From an uncultured Rubrivivax sp. (GTDB taxonomy: Bacteria > Pseudomonadota > Gammaproteobacteria > Burkholderiales > Burkholderiaceae_C): a stretch of DNA of 21,926 bases. The notes beneath the pieces are model-generated. The model was not told the DNA's origin. It saw nothing but the letters and a program-made list of their open reading frames with translations, and did no database searches. The first letter of the stretch is position 1. Every line of letters starts with the position of its first letter. Below, piece by piece: positions 7,771 to 16,300 of this stretch. Made by a program: the position numbers and the translations under genes. The DNA is taken from NCBI GenBank assembly GCA_937975735.1, contig CALJUI010000505.1, positions 1 to 21,926 on the forward strand. The letters are read 5' to 3'.

Positions 7771-8691
7771 ATGCGCGTTGCGGTCATGGGGTCGGGCGGA
7801 TTGGGCGGCTACTTCGGCGCGCGGCTGGCGCTGGGCGGCGCGGACGTGTACTTCATCGCCCGCGGCCCGCACTTGGCGGCGATGCGCAGCGAGGGCCTGC
7901 GCATCGAGGGGCCGGAGCCCTTGCAGGTGACCCCCGTGCACGCCACCGACGATCCCCGCACGGTGGGCCCCGTCGACCTGGTGATGTTCTGCGTCAAGCT
8001 CTGGGACACCGATGCCGCGCTGCAACAGATCCGGCCGCTGATCGGGCCGGACACCGCGATCGTGTCGTTCCAGAACGGCGTCTTGAAGGACACCTATCTG
8101 CGCGCCGCGTACGAGCCGGCGCGGATTCTGGGCGGCGTCGGCTATGTCGCCACGACGATCGATCGCCCCGGCGTGATCCGGCAGACCGGACCCATGCAGC
8201 GGCTCGTGTTCGGTGAATTCGACGGCCGCCGATCGGCGCGTGCGGAGGCGTTCCTCGCCGCCTGCCTGGCGGGCGGAATCAAGGCCGAGATCTCGGATTC
8301 GATCGAGCGGGAGATCTGGGAAAAGTACGTGTTCCTCGTCGGGCTGTCCGCCGCGACGACGACGATGCGCAGCACGATCGGCCCGATCCGCGAGAACGCG
8401 CAGACGCGCGCCTTCCTGCACGACCTGATGCGCGAAGTCGTCGCCGTGGGGCGCGCGCGCGGTGTGGCCCTCCATGCGGACCAGGCCGATCGAGCGATGC
8501 AGCGCGCAGACACGGTGGCCCACGACATGACCTCGTCGATGCACCACGACCTCGAACGAGGTCATCGCCTCGAAGTCCGCTGGCTGTCGGGCGGTGTGGT
8601 GGAAGTCGCCCGCTCGCTCGGCGTGCCGACGCCGCTGAACCGTGCGGTCGCCGACATCCTCGCGCTGCGCGCTGGTGGAGCAGCCGCGTGA
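7771..8691 (+). CDS. Ketopantoate reductase family oxidoreductase (PanE/ApbA-like)
   Basis: This 306-residue NAD(P)H-dependent 2-oxo-acid reductase has the two-domain PanE fold. The Rossmann motif GSGGLGG (7-13) opens the protein and is followed by Arg31 in FIARG, where an NADPH-phosphate contact is expected. CVKLWDT (75-81) supplies the conserved Lys, QNG (101-103) the conserved Asn, and WEKY (183-186) the second-domain Lys. SSM (255-257) and RLEVRWLSG (266-274) match the C-terminal substrate region including the conserved Glu. The start ATG at 7771 places the Rossmann motif at the usual N-terminal position; GAGG lies about 9 nt upstream. It overlaps the enolase-superfamily gene by 4 nt, next to an aromatic dioxygenase, so it may act on a hydroxy/keto acid of a catabolic route rather than in pantothenate synthesis. 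PanE-like paralogues often have unknown substrates. Confidence 0.88.
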   Translation: MRVAVMGSGGLGGYFGARLALGGADVYFIARGPHLAAMRSEGLRIEGPEPLQVTPVHATDDPRTVGPVDLVMFCVKLWDTDAALQQIRPLIGPDTAIVSFQNGVLKDTYLRAAYEPARILGGVGYVATTIDRPGVIRQTGPMQRLVFGEFDGRRSARAEAFLAACLAGGIKAEISDSIEREIWEKYVFLVGLSAATTTMRSTIGPIRENAQTRAFLHDLMREVVAVGRARGVALHADQADRAMQRADTVAHDMTSSMHHDLERGHRLEVRWLSGGVVEVARSLGVPTPLNRAVADILALRAGGAAA

Positions 8692-9812
8692 GCGCCGGCG
8701 ACACGGGAGCCGCCGGGACCGCGCTGCGCGACGCGCGGATCGAGAGTCTGCGCTGCGTGCCGGTGCTGGTGCCGCTGCGCTACCCACTCGGCACCAGCGC
8801 CGCCGCCGTCACGCAGGCGCCCCTGCTGTTGCTCGACCTGCGCACCAGCGACGGCGTCGTGGGCCGCGCCTACTGCTTCGCGTACAAGCCATCCGGTGCA
8901 CGCGCGATCGCCCACGTGCTCGATGATGCGCTCGACCTCGTGCGCGGTGAGCCGCTCGCGCCGGCCGACATCGCGCCCACGCTCGAGCGCCGCTTCGCGC
9001 TGCTCGGGGTCACCGGCGTCGTGCGCATGGCGCTGTCGCTGCTGGACATGGCGTTGTGGGATGCGCTGGCCGTCGGCGTCGGCCAGCCGCTCGCGCGCGT
9101 GCTCGGCGCCACCACGAAGGCCGTGCCGGCTTACAACTCCTGCGGTCTCGGGCTGATGGGACCGGATGCGGCCGCACGCGAAGCGCTGCAGCTGCTCGAG
9201 GGCGGCTTCAAGGCCGTCAAGCTGCGCCTGGGCCACCCGACGCTGGCCGGTGACCTCGCCACGGTGCGCGCCGTGCGCGAGGCCCTGCCCGACGACGTGC
9301 AGCTGATGGTCGACTACAACCAGGCGCTGACCACGGTGGAGGCGCTCGCGCGTGGCCGGGCGATCCAGGACGAGGGCATCGCCTGGCTCGAGGAGCCGAT
9401 CCGCCACGACGACTACGCCGGCAACGCGCGGCTCGCGCGCGAATTGGAGGTGCCGGTGCAGATGGGCGAGAACTTCAACGGCCCGACGGCGATGGCGAAG
9501 GCCCTCGACGAGGTCGCGTGCGACCTGGTGATGCCCGACGTTGCGCGCATCGGCGGCGTGACGGGGTGGATGCAGGCGGCGGGTCTCGCCGCCGCCCATG
9601 GTGTGCCGATGAGCTCGCACCTGATGCCGGAGGTCAGCAGTCACCTGCTGGCGGCGACGCGAACGGCGCATTACCTCGAGTACGTGGACTGGGCTGATGT
9701 GCTGCTGCAGGAGCCGCTCAGGATCGTCGACGGATCGGCTGTCGTCTCGGACAAGCCCGGCATTGGCATCGCTTGGGACGAGGCTGCGGTGGCACGCTAT
9801 CGGATGAACTGA
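8688..9812 (+). CDS. Mandelate racemase-family protein (enolase superfamily), K166R-type variant
   Basis: This 374-residue protein aligns by eye with Pseudomonas mandelate racemase with a constant offset of 14. Corresponding residues are Lys178 (K164), Asp209 and Asn211 (D195, N197), Glu235 (E221), Glu261 (E247), Asp284 and His311 (the D270-H297 dyad) and Glu331 (E317). The exception is Arg180 where the racemase has Lys166 (VKLR at 177-180). Three carboxylates would bind Mg2+ and the Asp-His dyad would abstract the alpha-proton of a hydroxy acid. With the second base changed, racemisation may be slow or replaced by dehydration or one-sided chemistry. Start is GTG 8688, preceded by GGTGGAG with 7 nt spacing, and it overlaps the PanE-like stop by 4 nt, so the two are co-translated. 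A reductase plus alpha-proton-abstracting enzyme suggests interconversion of a chiral hydroxy acid and its keto acid. Confidence 0.9.
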   Translation: MSAGDTGAAGTALRDARIESLRCVPVLVPLRYPLGTSAAAVTQAPLLLLDLRTSDGVVGRAYCFAYKPSGARAIAHVLDDALDLVRGEPLAPADIAPTLERRFALLGVTGVVRMALSLLDMALWDALAVGVGQPLARVLGATTKAVPAYNSCGLGLMGPDAAAREALQLLEGGFKAVKLRLGHPTLAGDLATVRAVREALPDDVQLMVDYNQALTTVEALARGRAIQDEGIAWLEEPIRHDDYAGNARLARELEVPVQMGENFNGPTAMAKALDEVACDLVMPDVARIGGVTGWMQAAGLAAAHGVPMSSHLMPEVSSHLLAATRTAHYLEYVDWADVLLQEPLRIVDGSAVVSDKPGIGIAWDEAAVARYRMN

Positions 9813-10190
9813 CGAGGCAGGCATGCTCGTTTCGGTGTTGCCGGTATCGAGCCTCAAGCATCTGCTTCTTGCGGCCGGTACGGTTGACGCCCCCCCATGG
9901 GCGGTCGTTGGCAATGCATCATCGTCACGGATGCCTGCTCCATCCCCGAGTCGGGACGCTCTCAGCGATGCCGCAATCGAGCTGGCGGGTCATCACTCTC
10001 TAGCGGTCATCACAGACGGCACTCCAGGAAATGCTCGACAGCCTCTCCTGGCCGATAGCCGCCGATCTGCACTTCGGGGCGAGTGCCGTCACCCGCACCT
10101 GGCTCCGGAGGGCGGATTCGCCGGATCACGACGAGCGGCCCGTGCCTGCAGTCTCGGGCGGCGCGTCGCGCAGGCGAGGCCGCGGCCCTG
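9813..10190. other. 378-bp gap between convergent genes, no convincing gene
   Basis: The stretch has lower GC and weaker codon bias than its surroundings. A rightward frame from ATG 9823, with GAGG upstream, and one from ATG 10031 stay open but resemble nothing I recognise. On the minus strand an open frame ending with TGA at 10010-10012 gives a protein-like tail (IGGYRPGEAVEHFLECRL) that could be a gene remnant. No clear terminator or repeat was seen. Confidence 0.4.
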
Positions 10191-10667
10191 CTAACGCCGC
10201 TTCCAGTACGACCGGTGCAGCGCCGCGATCTCGTCGGCGACCTCGGCGACCGGCCCGACGATCGTCACCGCCTTCTGCCCGTGCGCGAAGACCTCGCGGC
10301 ACGGCAGGTCGAGCGTCGGGTTCTCGTGGTGGGCGCCGGTGATCGCGAGCAGATCACGTTCGCTCATGCCGTAGACCAGGCGCCCGATGTGCGCCCAGTA
10401 CTGGGTGCCGGCGCACATCGCGCAGGGCTCGACGGTGGTCACGAGGGTGCAGTCCCACAGCATCGCGGGTGCGAACAGGCGCGCCGCCTCGCGCGCCAGC
10501 ACCGCCTCGGCATGGTTGACGCTGTCGACGTTGCGCTGCTCGAGCAATACCGTCTCGCCGTCGGGCGCGACCAGCAGCGCGCCGAAGGGGTGATGGCCGG
10601 CGTCCATCGCCGCGCGCGCCACCGCGTTCGCGCGGCGCAGGTGCATCACCTGCTGCTCGGGCGTCAT
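10191..10667 (-). CDS. Zinc-dependent nucleoside/nucleobase deaminase (CDA superfamily)
   Basis: The 158-residue cytoplasmic enzyme of the cytidine-deaminase superfamily carries the signature HAE (His52, catalytic Glu54) and PCAMC (Cys82, Cys85), the Zn2+ ligands. HHPFGALLV (25-33) is the usual substrate-loop strand of TadA/guanine-deaminase-type members. The C-terminus (about 100-158) lacks obvious tRNA-binding features, and its place as last gene of an ABC importer operon argues for a small-molecule substrate (cytosine, guanine or another aminated heterocycle) rather than tRNA. The ATG at 10667 overlaps the permease stop by 4 nt, so translation is coupled. Reading upstream into the permease region would be spurious. 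The exact substrate cannot be read from the sequence. Confidence 0.9.
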   Translation of the reverse strand: MTPEQQVMHLRRANAVARAAMDAGHHPFGALLVAPDGETVLLEQRNVDSVNHAEAVLAREAARLFAPAMLWDCTLVTTVEPCAMCAGTQYWAHIGRLVYGMSERDLLAITGAHHENPTLDLPCREVFAHGQKAVTIVGPVAEVADEIAALHRSYWKRR

Positions 10668-11434
10668 GCGGCCTGGGAGCCGCGATGGGCCCAGGCCGTC
10701 GTGCGCTTCTCGATCCAGGAGAAGAGCTCGTACATCGCCATCGCCATCGCGCCGATCGTCACCAGGCCGGCGAAGGCGAGCGACATGCGCTGCTGGCTGC
10801 CGGCGGTCTGCATCAGGTAGCCGATGCCGCTGTCGCCGGCCGTCATCTCGGCCAGCACCGTGCCGACGAAGGCCAGCGTGATCGCGATCTTCAGGCTGCC
10901 GTAGAAGTAGGGCATCGAGCGCGGCAGGCCGACCTTGACCAGTACGTCCCAGCGCCGCGCGCCGAGCACGCGCAGCACGTCCTCGAGCTCGGGCTCGAGC
11001 GTCGCCAGCCCGGTGGCGATGTTGACGGTGATCGGGAAGAAGCTGATCAGGAAGGCGGTCAGCACGCCGGGCCCGAGGCCGATGCCGAACCAGACGACGA
11101 GGATCGGCACCACCGCCGCCTTGGGCACCGCGTTGAACGCGACCATCAGCGGATACAGCGAGGTGTAGGCCAGACGCGAGCTGCCGATCAGGAAACCGAG
11201 CAGCACGCCGACCACGATCGACAGCCCGAAGCCCAGCATCGTCACCCAGAAGGTCTTCCAGGCCGCGTCGAGCAGAGGCCCGCCGAACTCGGCGAACTGC
11301 TGTGCGATCTGCCAGGGGCTCGGGAAGATGAACTCCGGGATGTCGAAGACGCTGACGACCAGCTGCCACAGCAGCAGCACCGCGGCCAGCACGATCAGCG
11401 GCGACCAGCGTTCGACCCGTTTCGAGACGATCAT
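10664..11434 (-). CDS. ABC importer permease (SsuC/TauC/ThiX type)
   Basis: This 256-residue inner-membrane permease has about six hydrophobic segments (near 11-30, 62-85, 92-125, 126-145, 185-200 and 222-240). The EAA-type coupling loop is at about 150-175 (LEDVLRVLGARRWDVLVKVGLP) and would touch the ATPase encoded just upstream. The preceding segment VPKAAVVPILVVWFGIG is typical of nitrate/sulfonate/taurine/pyrimidine permeases. The ATG at 11434 overlaps the ATPase stop (ATGA), and the stop overlaps the deaminase start in the same way. Open frame upstream of 11434 is antisense noise within the ATPase gene. Confidence 0.93.
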   Translation of the reverse strand: MIVSKRVERWSPLIVLAAVLLLWQLVVSVFDIPEFIFPSPWQIAQQFAEFGGPLLDAAWKTFWVTMLGFGLSIVVGVLLGFLIGSSRLAYTSLYPLMVAFNAVPKAAVVPILVVWFGIGLGPGVLTAFLISFFPITVNIATGLATLEPELEDVLRVLGARRWDVLVKVGLPRSMPYFYGSLKIAITLAFVGTVLAEMTAGDSGIGYLMQTAGSQQRMSLAFAGLVTIGAMAMAMYELFSWIEKRTTAWAHRGSQAA

Positions 11435-12231
11435 GCGGCCACCCCCCGGATCGCGCCGATGTGCCCGCGCAGCTCGTGCACGATGTCGGTGAAGGCCGGC
11501 GTGTAGGTGATCTCGAGGTCGCGCGGGCGCGGCAGGTCGATCTCGCGCTTGACGACGAAGCGGCCCGGGCTCCTGCTCATCACGTAGACGGTGTCGGCCA
11601 GGAACACGCTCTCGCGCAGGTCGTGGGTGACGAGGATGACGTTGAACTTCTTCGCTGCCTGCAGGTCGCGCAGGTTGCACCAGAGCTCCTCGCGCGTGAA
11701 CGCGTCGAGCGCGCCGAAGGGCTCGTCGAGCAGCAGGAGCTTCGGCTCGTGCACCAGCGCGCGGCAGATGCTGGCGCGCTGCTGCATGCCGCCGGAGAGC
11801 TGCCAGGGGAACTGGTCCTCGTAGCCGGCCAGGCCGACGCTCTTGAGCAGCTCGCGCGCCTTGGCTTCGTACTCGGCGCGTTTCTTCTTGAACGTCGAGC
11901 GGTAGGGTTCGACGATCTCCAGCGGCAGCAGCACGTTGTCGATCGTCGTGCGCCAGGGCAGCAGGCTCGGCGCCTGGAAGGCCATGCCGCTGATCTTCAG
12001 CGGCCCGGTGACCGGCGCGCCGCCGATGTGGATCTTGCCGCGGCTGGGCATCTTGAGGCCGGTGGCCAGCTTCATGAAGGTCGACTTGCCGCAACCCGAC
12101 GGGCCGACGATGGCGATGAACTCGCCCTCGCCGACCTGCAGCGAGATGTCCTCGACCGCGAACTGCCCGGCGGCGAGCAGTTCGTCGTTGTAGGCCAGCC
12201 AGACCTGGTCGAAGTCGACGAACGACGCCAC
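11431..12231 (-). CDS. ABC importer ATP-binding protein (SsuB/TauB type)
   Basis: The 266-residue ATPase shows a complete nucleotide-binding domain: Walker A GPSGCGKST (43-51), Q-loop Gln86, signature LSGGMQQR (145-152), Walker B LLLLDEPFGALD (165-176) and H-loop THD (His203). LLPWRT (90-95) after the Q-loop is typical of nitrate/sulfonate/taurine-class importers. A basic insertion (KKKRAEYEAKAR, 115-126) lies between the Q-loop and the signature. The start is GTG at 12231, only 4 nt after the binding-protein stop, with no strong Shine-Dalgarno sequence, so it likely depends on translation of the upstream gene. Confidence 0.95.
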   Translation of the reverse strand: MASFVDFDQVWLAYNDELLAAGQFAVEDISLQVGEGEFIAIVGPSGCGKSTFMKLATGLKMPSRGKIHIGGAPVTGPLKISGMAFQAPSLLPWRTTIDNVLLPLEIVEPYRSTFKKKRAEYEAKARELLKSVGLAGYEDQFPWQLSGGMQQRASICRALVHEPKLLLLDEPFGALDAFTREELWCNLRDLQAAKKFNVILVTHDLRESVFLADTVYVMSRSPGRFVVKREIDLPRPRDLEITYTPAFTDIVHELRGHIGAIRGVAA

Positions 12232-12235
12232 CGTG

Positions 12236-13273
12236 CTACTTCTTCGCGGGGGGCAGGATGTTCAGCTCGGCTTGCGACGGCAGGAAGGCGTCGGTCCAGA
12301 CCGCGGTCGGGTCGACGCGGTTCTTCGTGTTGAACGCATCCGACACCTGCGAGGCCATCAGCGCCAGCCGGCCCGGCACGACCTGGCCGAAGCCTTCGGC
12401 GCGGGCGTCCGGGCTGGCGACGACGGCGTCGATGGCCAGCCGCAGCCGGCGCTTTTCCAGGTCCACGTTGATGATGCCGTCGCGCTCCTTGACGTAGCCG
12501 ATCGATGCGTCCGGGTTCGCCATCACCTCCTTCGCGCCCTTGGCGAAGGCCGCCAGGAAGGCCTTCACCGCGGCCGGGTTCTCCTTGATCAGCTTCGGGC
12601 TCGCGACGATCGCGTTGCCGTACAGCTTCACGCCGTGGGCGCCGTAGGGCAGCACGACGATGTCGGCCGGCGCGACGCCGCGCGCCTCCAGGTTCAGCAG
12701 CGAGGTGAACGAGAAGCCGGTGATCGCCTCGATGTCGCCGCGCACCAGCATCGTCTCGCGCAGCGGCGGATCCATGCTGGTCCACTGCACGCCCGAGATG
12801 CCGTTGGCCTTGGCGAAGATCGGGAAGGCCTTGCGGCCGGCGTCGAAGCCCGGCGCGCCGAGCTTGCGGCCGTTGAGGTCGGCCGGGCTCTTGATGCCGC
12901 TCTTCTTCAGCGCCAGCACCGCGGCCGGCGTGTTGTTGTAGACCATCATCACGGCGACCGGCTTGTTCGGCGCGTCCGGGTTGTTGGCGTGGAACTCCAT
13001 CAGCGCGGCGAGGTCGGCGAAGCCCATGTCGTACGTGCCCGAGGCGACCCGCGTGACGGTGCCGCCCGAGCCGTTGCCGGCGTCGATCGTCACGTCCAGC
13101 CCGGCGGCCTTGTAGTAGCCCTTGGCGGCCGAGGCCAGGAACAGCGCCGACGGGCCTTCGAAGCGCCAGTCGAGCTGGAACTTGATCGGGGTCTGGGCGG
13201 CGGCGGGCGCCGCGGCGGACAGGGCCAGGGCGGCCACGAACAGGGCGCGGCGAGTGATCGACGCAAGCGGCAT
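12236..13273 (-). CDS. Periplasmic substrate-binding protein, NMT1/SsuA-like
   Basis: The 345-residue secreted protein begins with a signal peptide: basic SITRR, hydrophobic ALFVAALALSAAAPAAA, and probable cleavage after residue 26 (AAA-QT). The mature part opens with FQLDWRFEGPSALFLASAAKG, the LDW start typical of THI5/NMT1-domain binding proteins, followed by GYYKAAGLDV and the GSGGT ligand loop (68-72). It is the first gene of the leftward importer operon, with GGAG 6 nt before the ATG. Family members carry sulfonates, nitrate, taurine, thiamine pyrimidines or riboflavin. The operonic deaminase favours an aminated heterocycle, but this is inference. Confidence 0.92.
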   Translation of the reverse strand: MPLASITRRALFVAALALSAAAPAAAQTPIKFQLDWRFEGPSALFLASAAKGYYKAAGLDVTIDAGNGSGGTVTRVASGTYDMGFADLAALMEFHANNPDAPNKPVAVMMVYNNTPAAVLALKKSGIKSPADLNGRKLGAPGFDAGRKAFPIFAKANGISGVQWTSMDPPLRETMLVRGDIEAITGFSFTSLLNLEARGVAPADIVVLPYGAHGVKLYGNAIVASPKLIKENPAAVKAFLAAFAKGAKEVMANPDASIGYVKERDGIINVDLEKRRLRLAIDAVVASPDARAEGFGQVVPGRLALMASQVSDAFNTKNRVDPTAVWTDAFLPSQAELNILPPAKK

Positions 13274-13318
13274 GGAAGACTCCTAGAAGCTGGAAGCGGA
13301 CGGGGAAACGGCTAGCAA

Positions 13319-13349
13319 ATTCTGTGCGCAAGTCCCGGCGCAGCAGAAT
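13319..13349 (-). terminator. Bulged stem-loop downstream of the oxidoreductase gene
   Basis: ATTCTGTGCGC (13319-13329) pairs with GCGCA-G-CAGAAT (13338-13349), giving 11 base pairs with one bulged G around an 8-nt loop. It lies about 47 bp past the oxidoreductase stop and about 46 bp before the binding-protein ATG on the same strand. On the minus strand only a short TTT follows, so it may be an intrinsic terminator, a leader structure of the importer mRNA, or both. Confidence 0.45.
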
Positions 13350-13395
13350 GCGGAGAAACCTGCGGCCATTGTCCAGCAGGTCCTGCCGCCGCCGT

Positions 13396-16300
13396 TCAGG
13401 GGCTCGCGACGACCGCGATGCCGCGGATCTGTCCCGCGCCGCCCGAGGCGGGCGGCTTCGGCCAGCGCTGCGGATTCAGCCGGTGCAGCAGCTCGGCCTC
13501 GCGCGCGCGCGCCAGTGCGACGTTGCCGATCTTGACGTGGCCGAAGCCGCGCATCGTCAGCGGCAGCGCCGCGATCTGCGCCGCCAGCGCCTGGTTCGCC
13601 GGCGTCAGCAGCGGCACCAGTTCGGCGACCCGCGCCTCGAACTGGGTGATCAGTTCGCGCTCCATCCGCCGCTCCTCGGTGCGCCCGAACAGGTCGAGCG
13701 CCGTGCCGCGCAGCCGCCGGCCCTTGGCCAGCCAGCCGAGCGCCGGCAGCAGCCAGGGCCCGAACCGCAGCTTCTTCGGCGCCTGGCCGTCCTTGGCCCG
13801 GCTGACCAGCGGCGGCGCCATGTAGAACTCGAGCGTCAGGTCGCCGTCGAAGTGTGCCGCCAGGTCGGCGCGGAAGCGACCGTCGGTGTACAGCCGCGCG
13901 ACCTCGTACTCGTCCTTGTACGACATCAGCTTGCGCAGGCTCTGCGCCACCGCGCGCGTGACCGGCAGTGTCGAGTCGCCGCCGGCCAGCGCCGACTCGG
14001 CCTTGCGGACCCGCTCGACCGTGGCGCGGTAGCGCGCCGCCCAGGCGGCGTCCTGCCAGCCGGTCAGGTGCTCGGCGGCGCGCTCGATCAGCGCGTCCAG
14101 CGTCCGCGGCTGAGCGGCCTCGGCCGGCGCGCCGAGCAGCTCGTCGCAGGCCTTCGGGTCGGCGGCGGCCAGGCGGCCGAGCGAGAAGGCGAGCAGGTTG
14201 GTCGGCACCGCGACGTTGTTGAGTTCGATCGCCCGGGTCAGCGCCTGCAGACTCACCGGCACCAGTCCGCGCTGCCAGGCGTAGCCCAGCGCCAGGATGT
14301 TGGCGACGATCGTGTCGCCGAGAAAGTCCTCGGCCAGCGTCTGCGCATCGAAGGTCTCGACGGCGTCGGCGCCGGCGGCGAATTCGAGCTTGTCGAGCAG
14401 CCGGTCGACCTTCAGGCTGGCGTCGGGGTTCTTCAGCGCCTCGGCCACCGGCACCTCGTGGGTGTTGGCCAGGATCTTCGTGCGGCCGCGCCGCACCGTG
14501 CCCAGCGCCTCGGGCGACGCGCCGACGACGAGGTCGCAGGCCAGGATGGCATCCGCCTGCTGGGTGTCGATGCGGACCTGGTTCAGCCGTTCGGGCCTGT
14601 CGGCCCAGCGCACGAAGCTCAGCACCGAGCCGCCCTTCTGCGCGAAGCCCATGAAATCGAGCACGCTGGCGCTCTTGCCCTCCAGGTGCGCGGCCATCGC
14701 GATCACCGCGCCCACCGTCACCACGCCGGTGCCGCCGACGCCGGTGACCAGCAGGTCGTAGGGGCCGGTCCACTCGTGCGGCGCCGGCAGCGGCAAGCCG
14801 GCGACGCGGGCCTCGAAGTCGCCCCGGCCGGCGACCAGCGCGCCGGACTTCTTGCGCGGCTTGCCGCCGGTGATGCCGACGAAGCTCGGGCAGAAGCCCT
14901 TGGCGCAGCTGTAGTCCTTGTTGCAGCTGCTCTGGTCGATCTTGCGCTTGCGGCCGAACTCGGTCTCGTGCGGCAGCACCGCGACGCAGTTGCTCTGCAC
15001 CGTGCAGTCGCCGCAGCCTTCGCAGACATGCTCGTTGATGTACAGGCGCTTGTCGGGGTCGACCAGTTCGCCCTTCTTGCGCCGGCGCCGCTTCTCGGCG
15101 GCACAGGTCTGCTCGTAGATCAGCACGGTGACGCCGGGGATCTCGCGCAGGCGGCGCTGCACCGCGTCGAGCTCGCTGCGGTCGTGGAAGGTCGTGCCGG
15201 CCGGGAATTTGCCCTTGATGGCGTCGTACTTGCCGATGTGATCCGACAGCACGACGACCTGGCGGACGCCTTCGCTCTCGACCTGGCGCGCGATGGCGTC
15301 GACGCTGATGACGCCGTCGACCGGCTGGCCGCCGGTCATCGCGACGGCGTCGTTGAACAGGATCTTGTAGGTGATCGTCGCCCTCGCGGCGACGGCCTGG
15401 CGGATCGCCAGGTAGCCCGAGTGGTAGTAGGTGCCGTCGCCGAGGTTCTGGAAGACGTGCGGCACCTTCGTGAACATCGAGTGGCTGACCCAGTCGACGC
15501 CTTCGCCGCCCATCTGGATCAGGCCGGCGGTCTCGCGGTCCATCCAGTTGGCCATGAAGTGGCAGCCGATGCCGGCGCGCGCGGTCGAGCCCTTCGGCAC
15601 CACGGTGCTGGTGTTGTGCGGGCAGCCGGCGCAGAAGTAGGGCAGGCGCTTGACGCTGTCGGCGTCGTTGGCGAGCAGCTCGGGCAGCGTGAAGTCGCGC
15701 ACGTGCTGCAGGTGGTCGCCCAGCGTGGCGTTGTTCGGGAAGTGCTCGGCGATCCAGTGCGCGACGATCTCGATCAGGCGCGAGGGCCGCAGTTCGCCGG
15801 CCGCCGACACCAGCGGCTGGCCCCTGCGGTCGCGCTTGCCGACGATCACCGGGCGCACCGGGTCGTTGTAGAAGAGCGCGCGCAGCTGCGCCTCGATCAC
15901 GTCGCCCTTCTCCTCGATCACCAGCACTTCCTGCAGGCCGGTGGCGAAGGCGCGCATGCGCGTCGTCTCGATCGGGAAGGACAGCCCGACCTTGTAGAGG
16001 CGCACGCCGGCCTCGGCCAGCATCGCCGGCGTGATCTCCAGGCGCCGCAGCACCTCCATCAGGTCGTAGTGCGCCTTGCCGCTGGTGACGATGCCGAAAC
16101 GCGCGTGGGCCGACTCGATGACCTGGCGGTCGATCGCATTGACCTGCGCGAACGCGGCCACCGCGGCCAGCTTGTCGGCCAGCCGCGTCTCGATGCGCAG
16201 CGACGGCAGGTCGGGCCAGCGGTAGTGCAGGCCGTCGGCCGGCGGCTGGTGGCCGGTGGTCGTGCGCACGGTCTCGGGAACGGCCCAACCGGCGATCCGC

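Noticed and set aside
7383..7787. Minus-strand frame of 134 codons in the divergent intergenic region
   Set aside because: It overlaps the start of the PanE-like gene, has no coding-like codon bias and resembles no known protein.
9823..10194. Plus-strand frame of 123 codons after the enolase-family gene
   Set aside because: It has GAGG upstream, but codon bias is weak, the tail is Arg-rich and no family is recognisable; kept only as part of the gap description.
10191..10667. Assignment of the deaminase as tRNA adenosine deaminase TadA
   Set aside because: The zinc motifs fit, but the importer operon and the lack of visible tRNA-binding features favour a small-molecule substrate.
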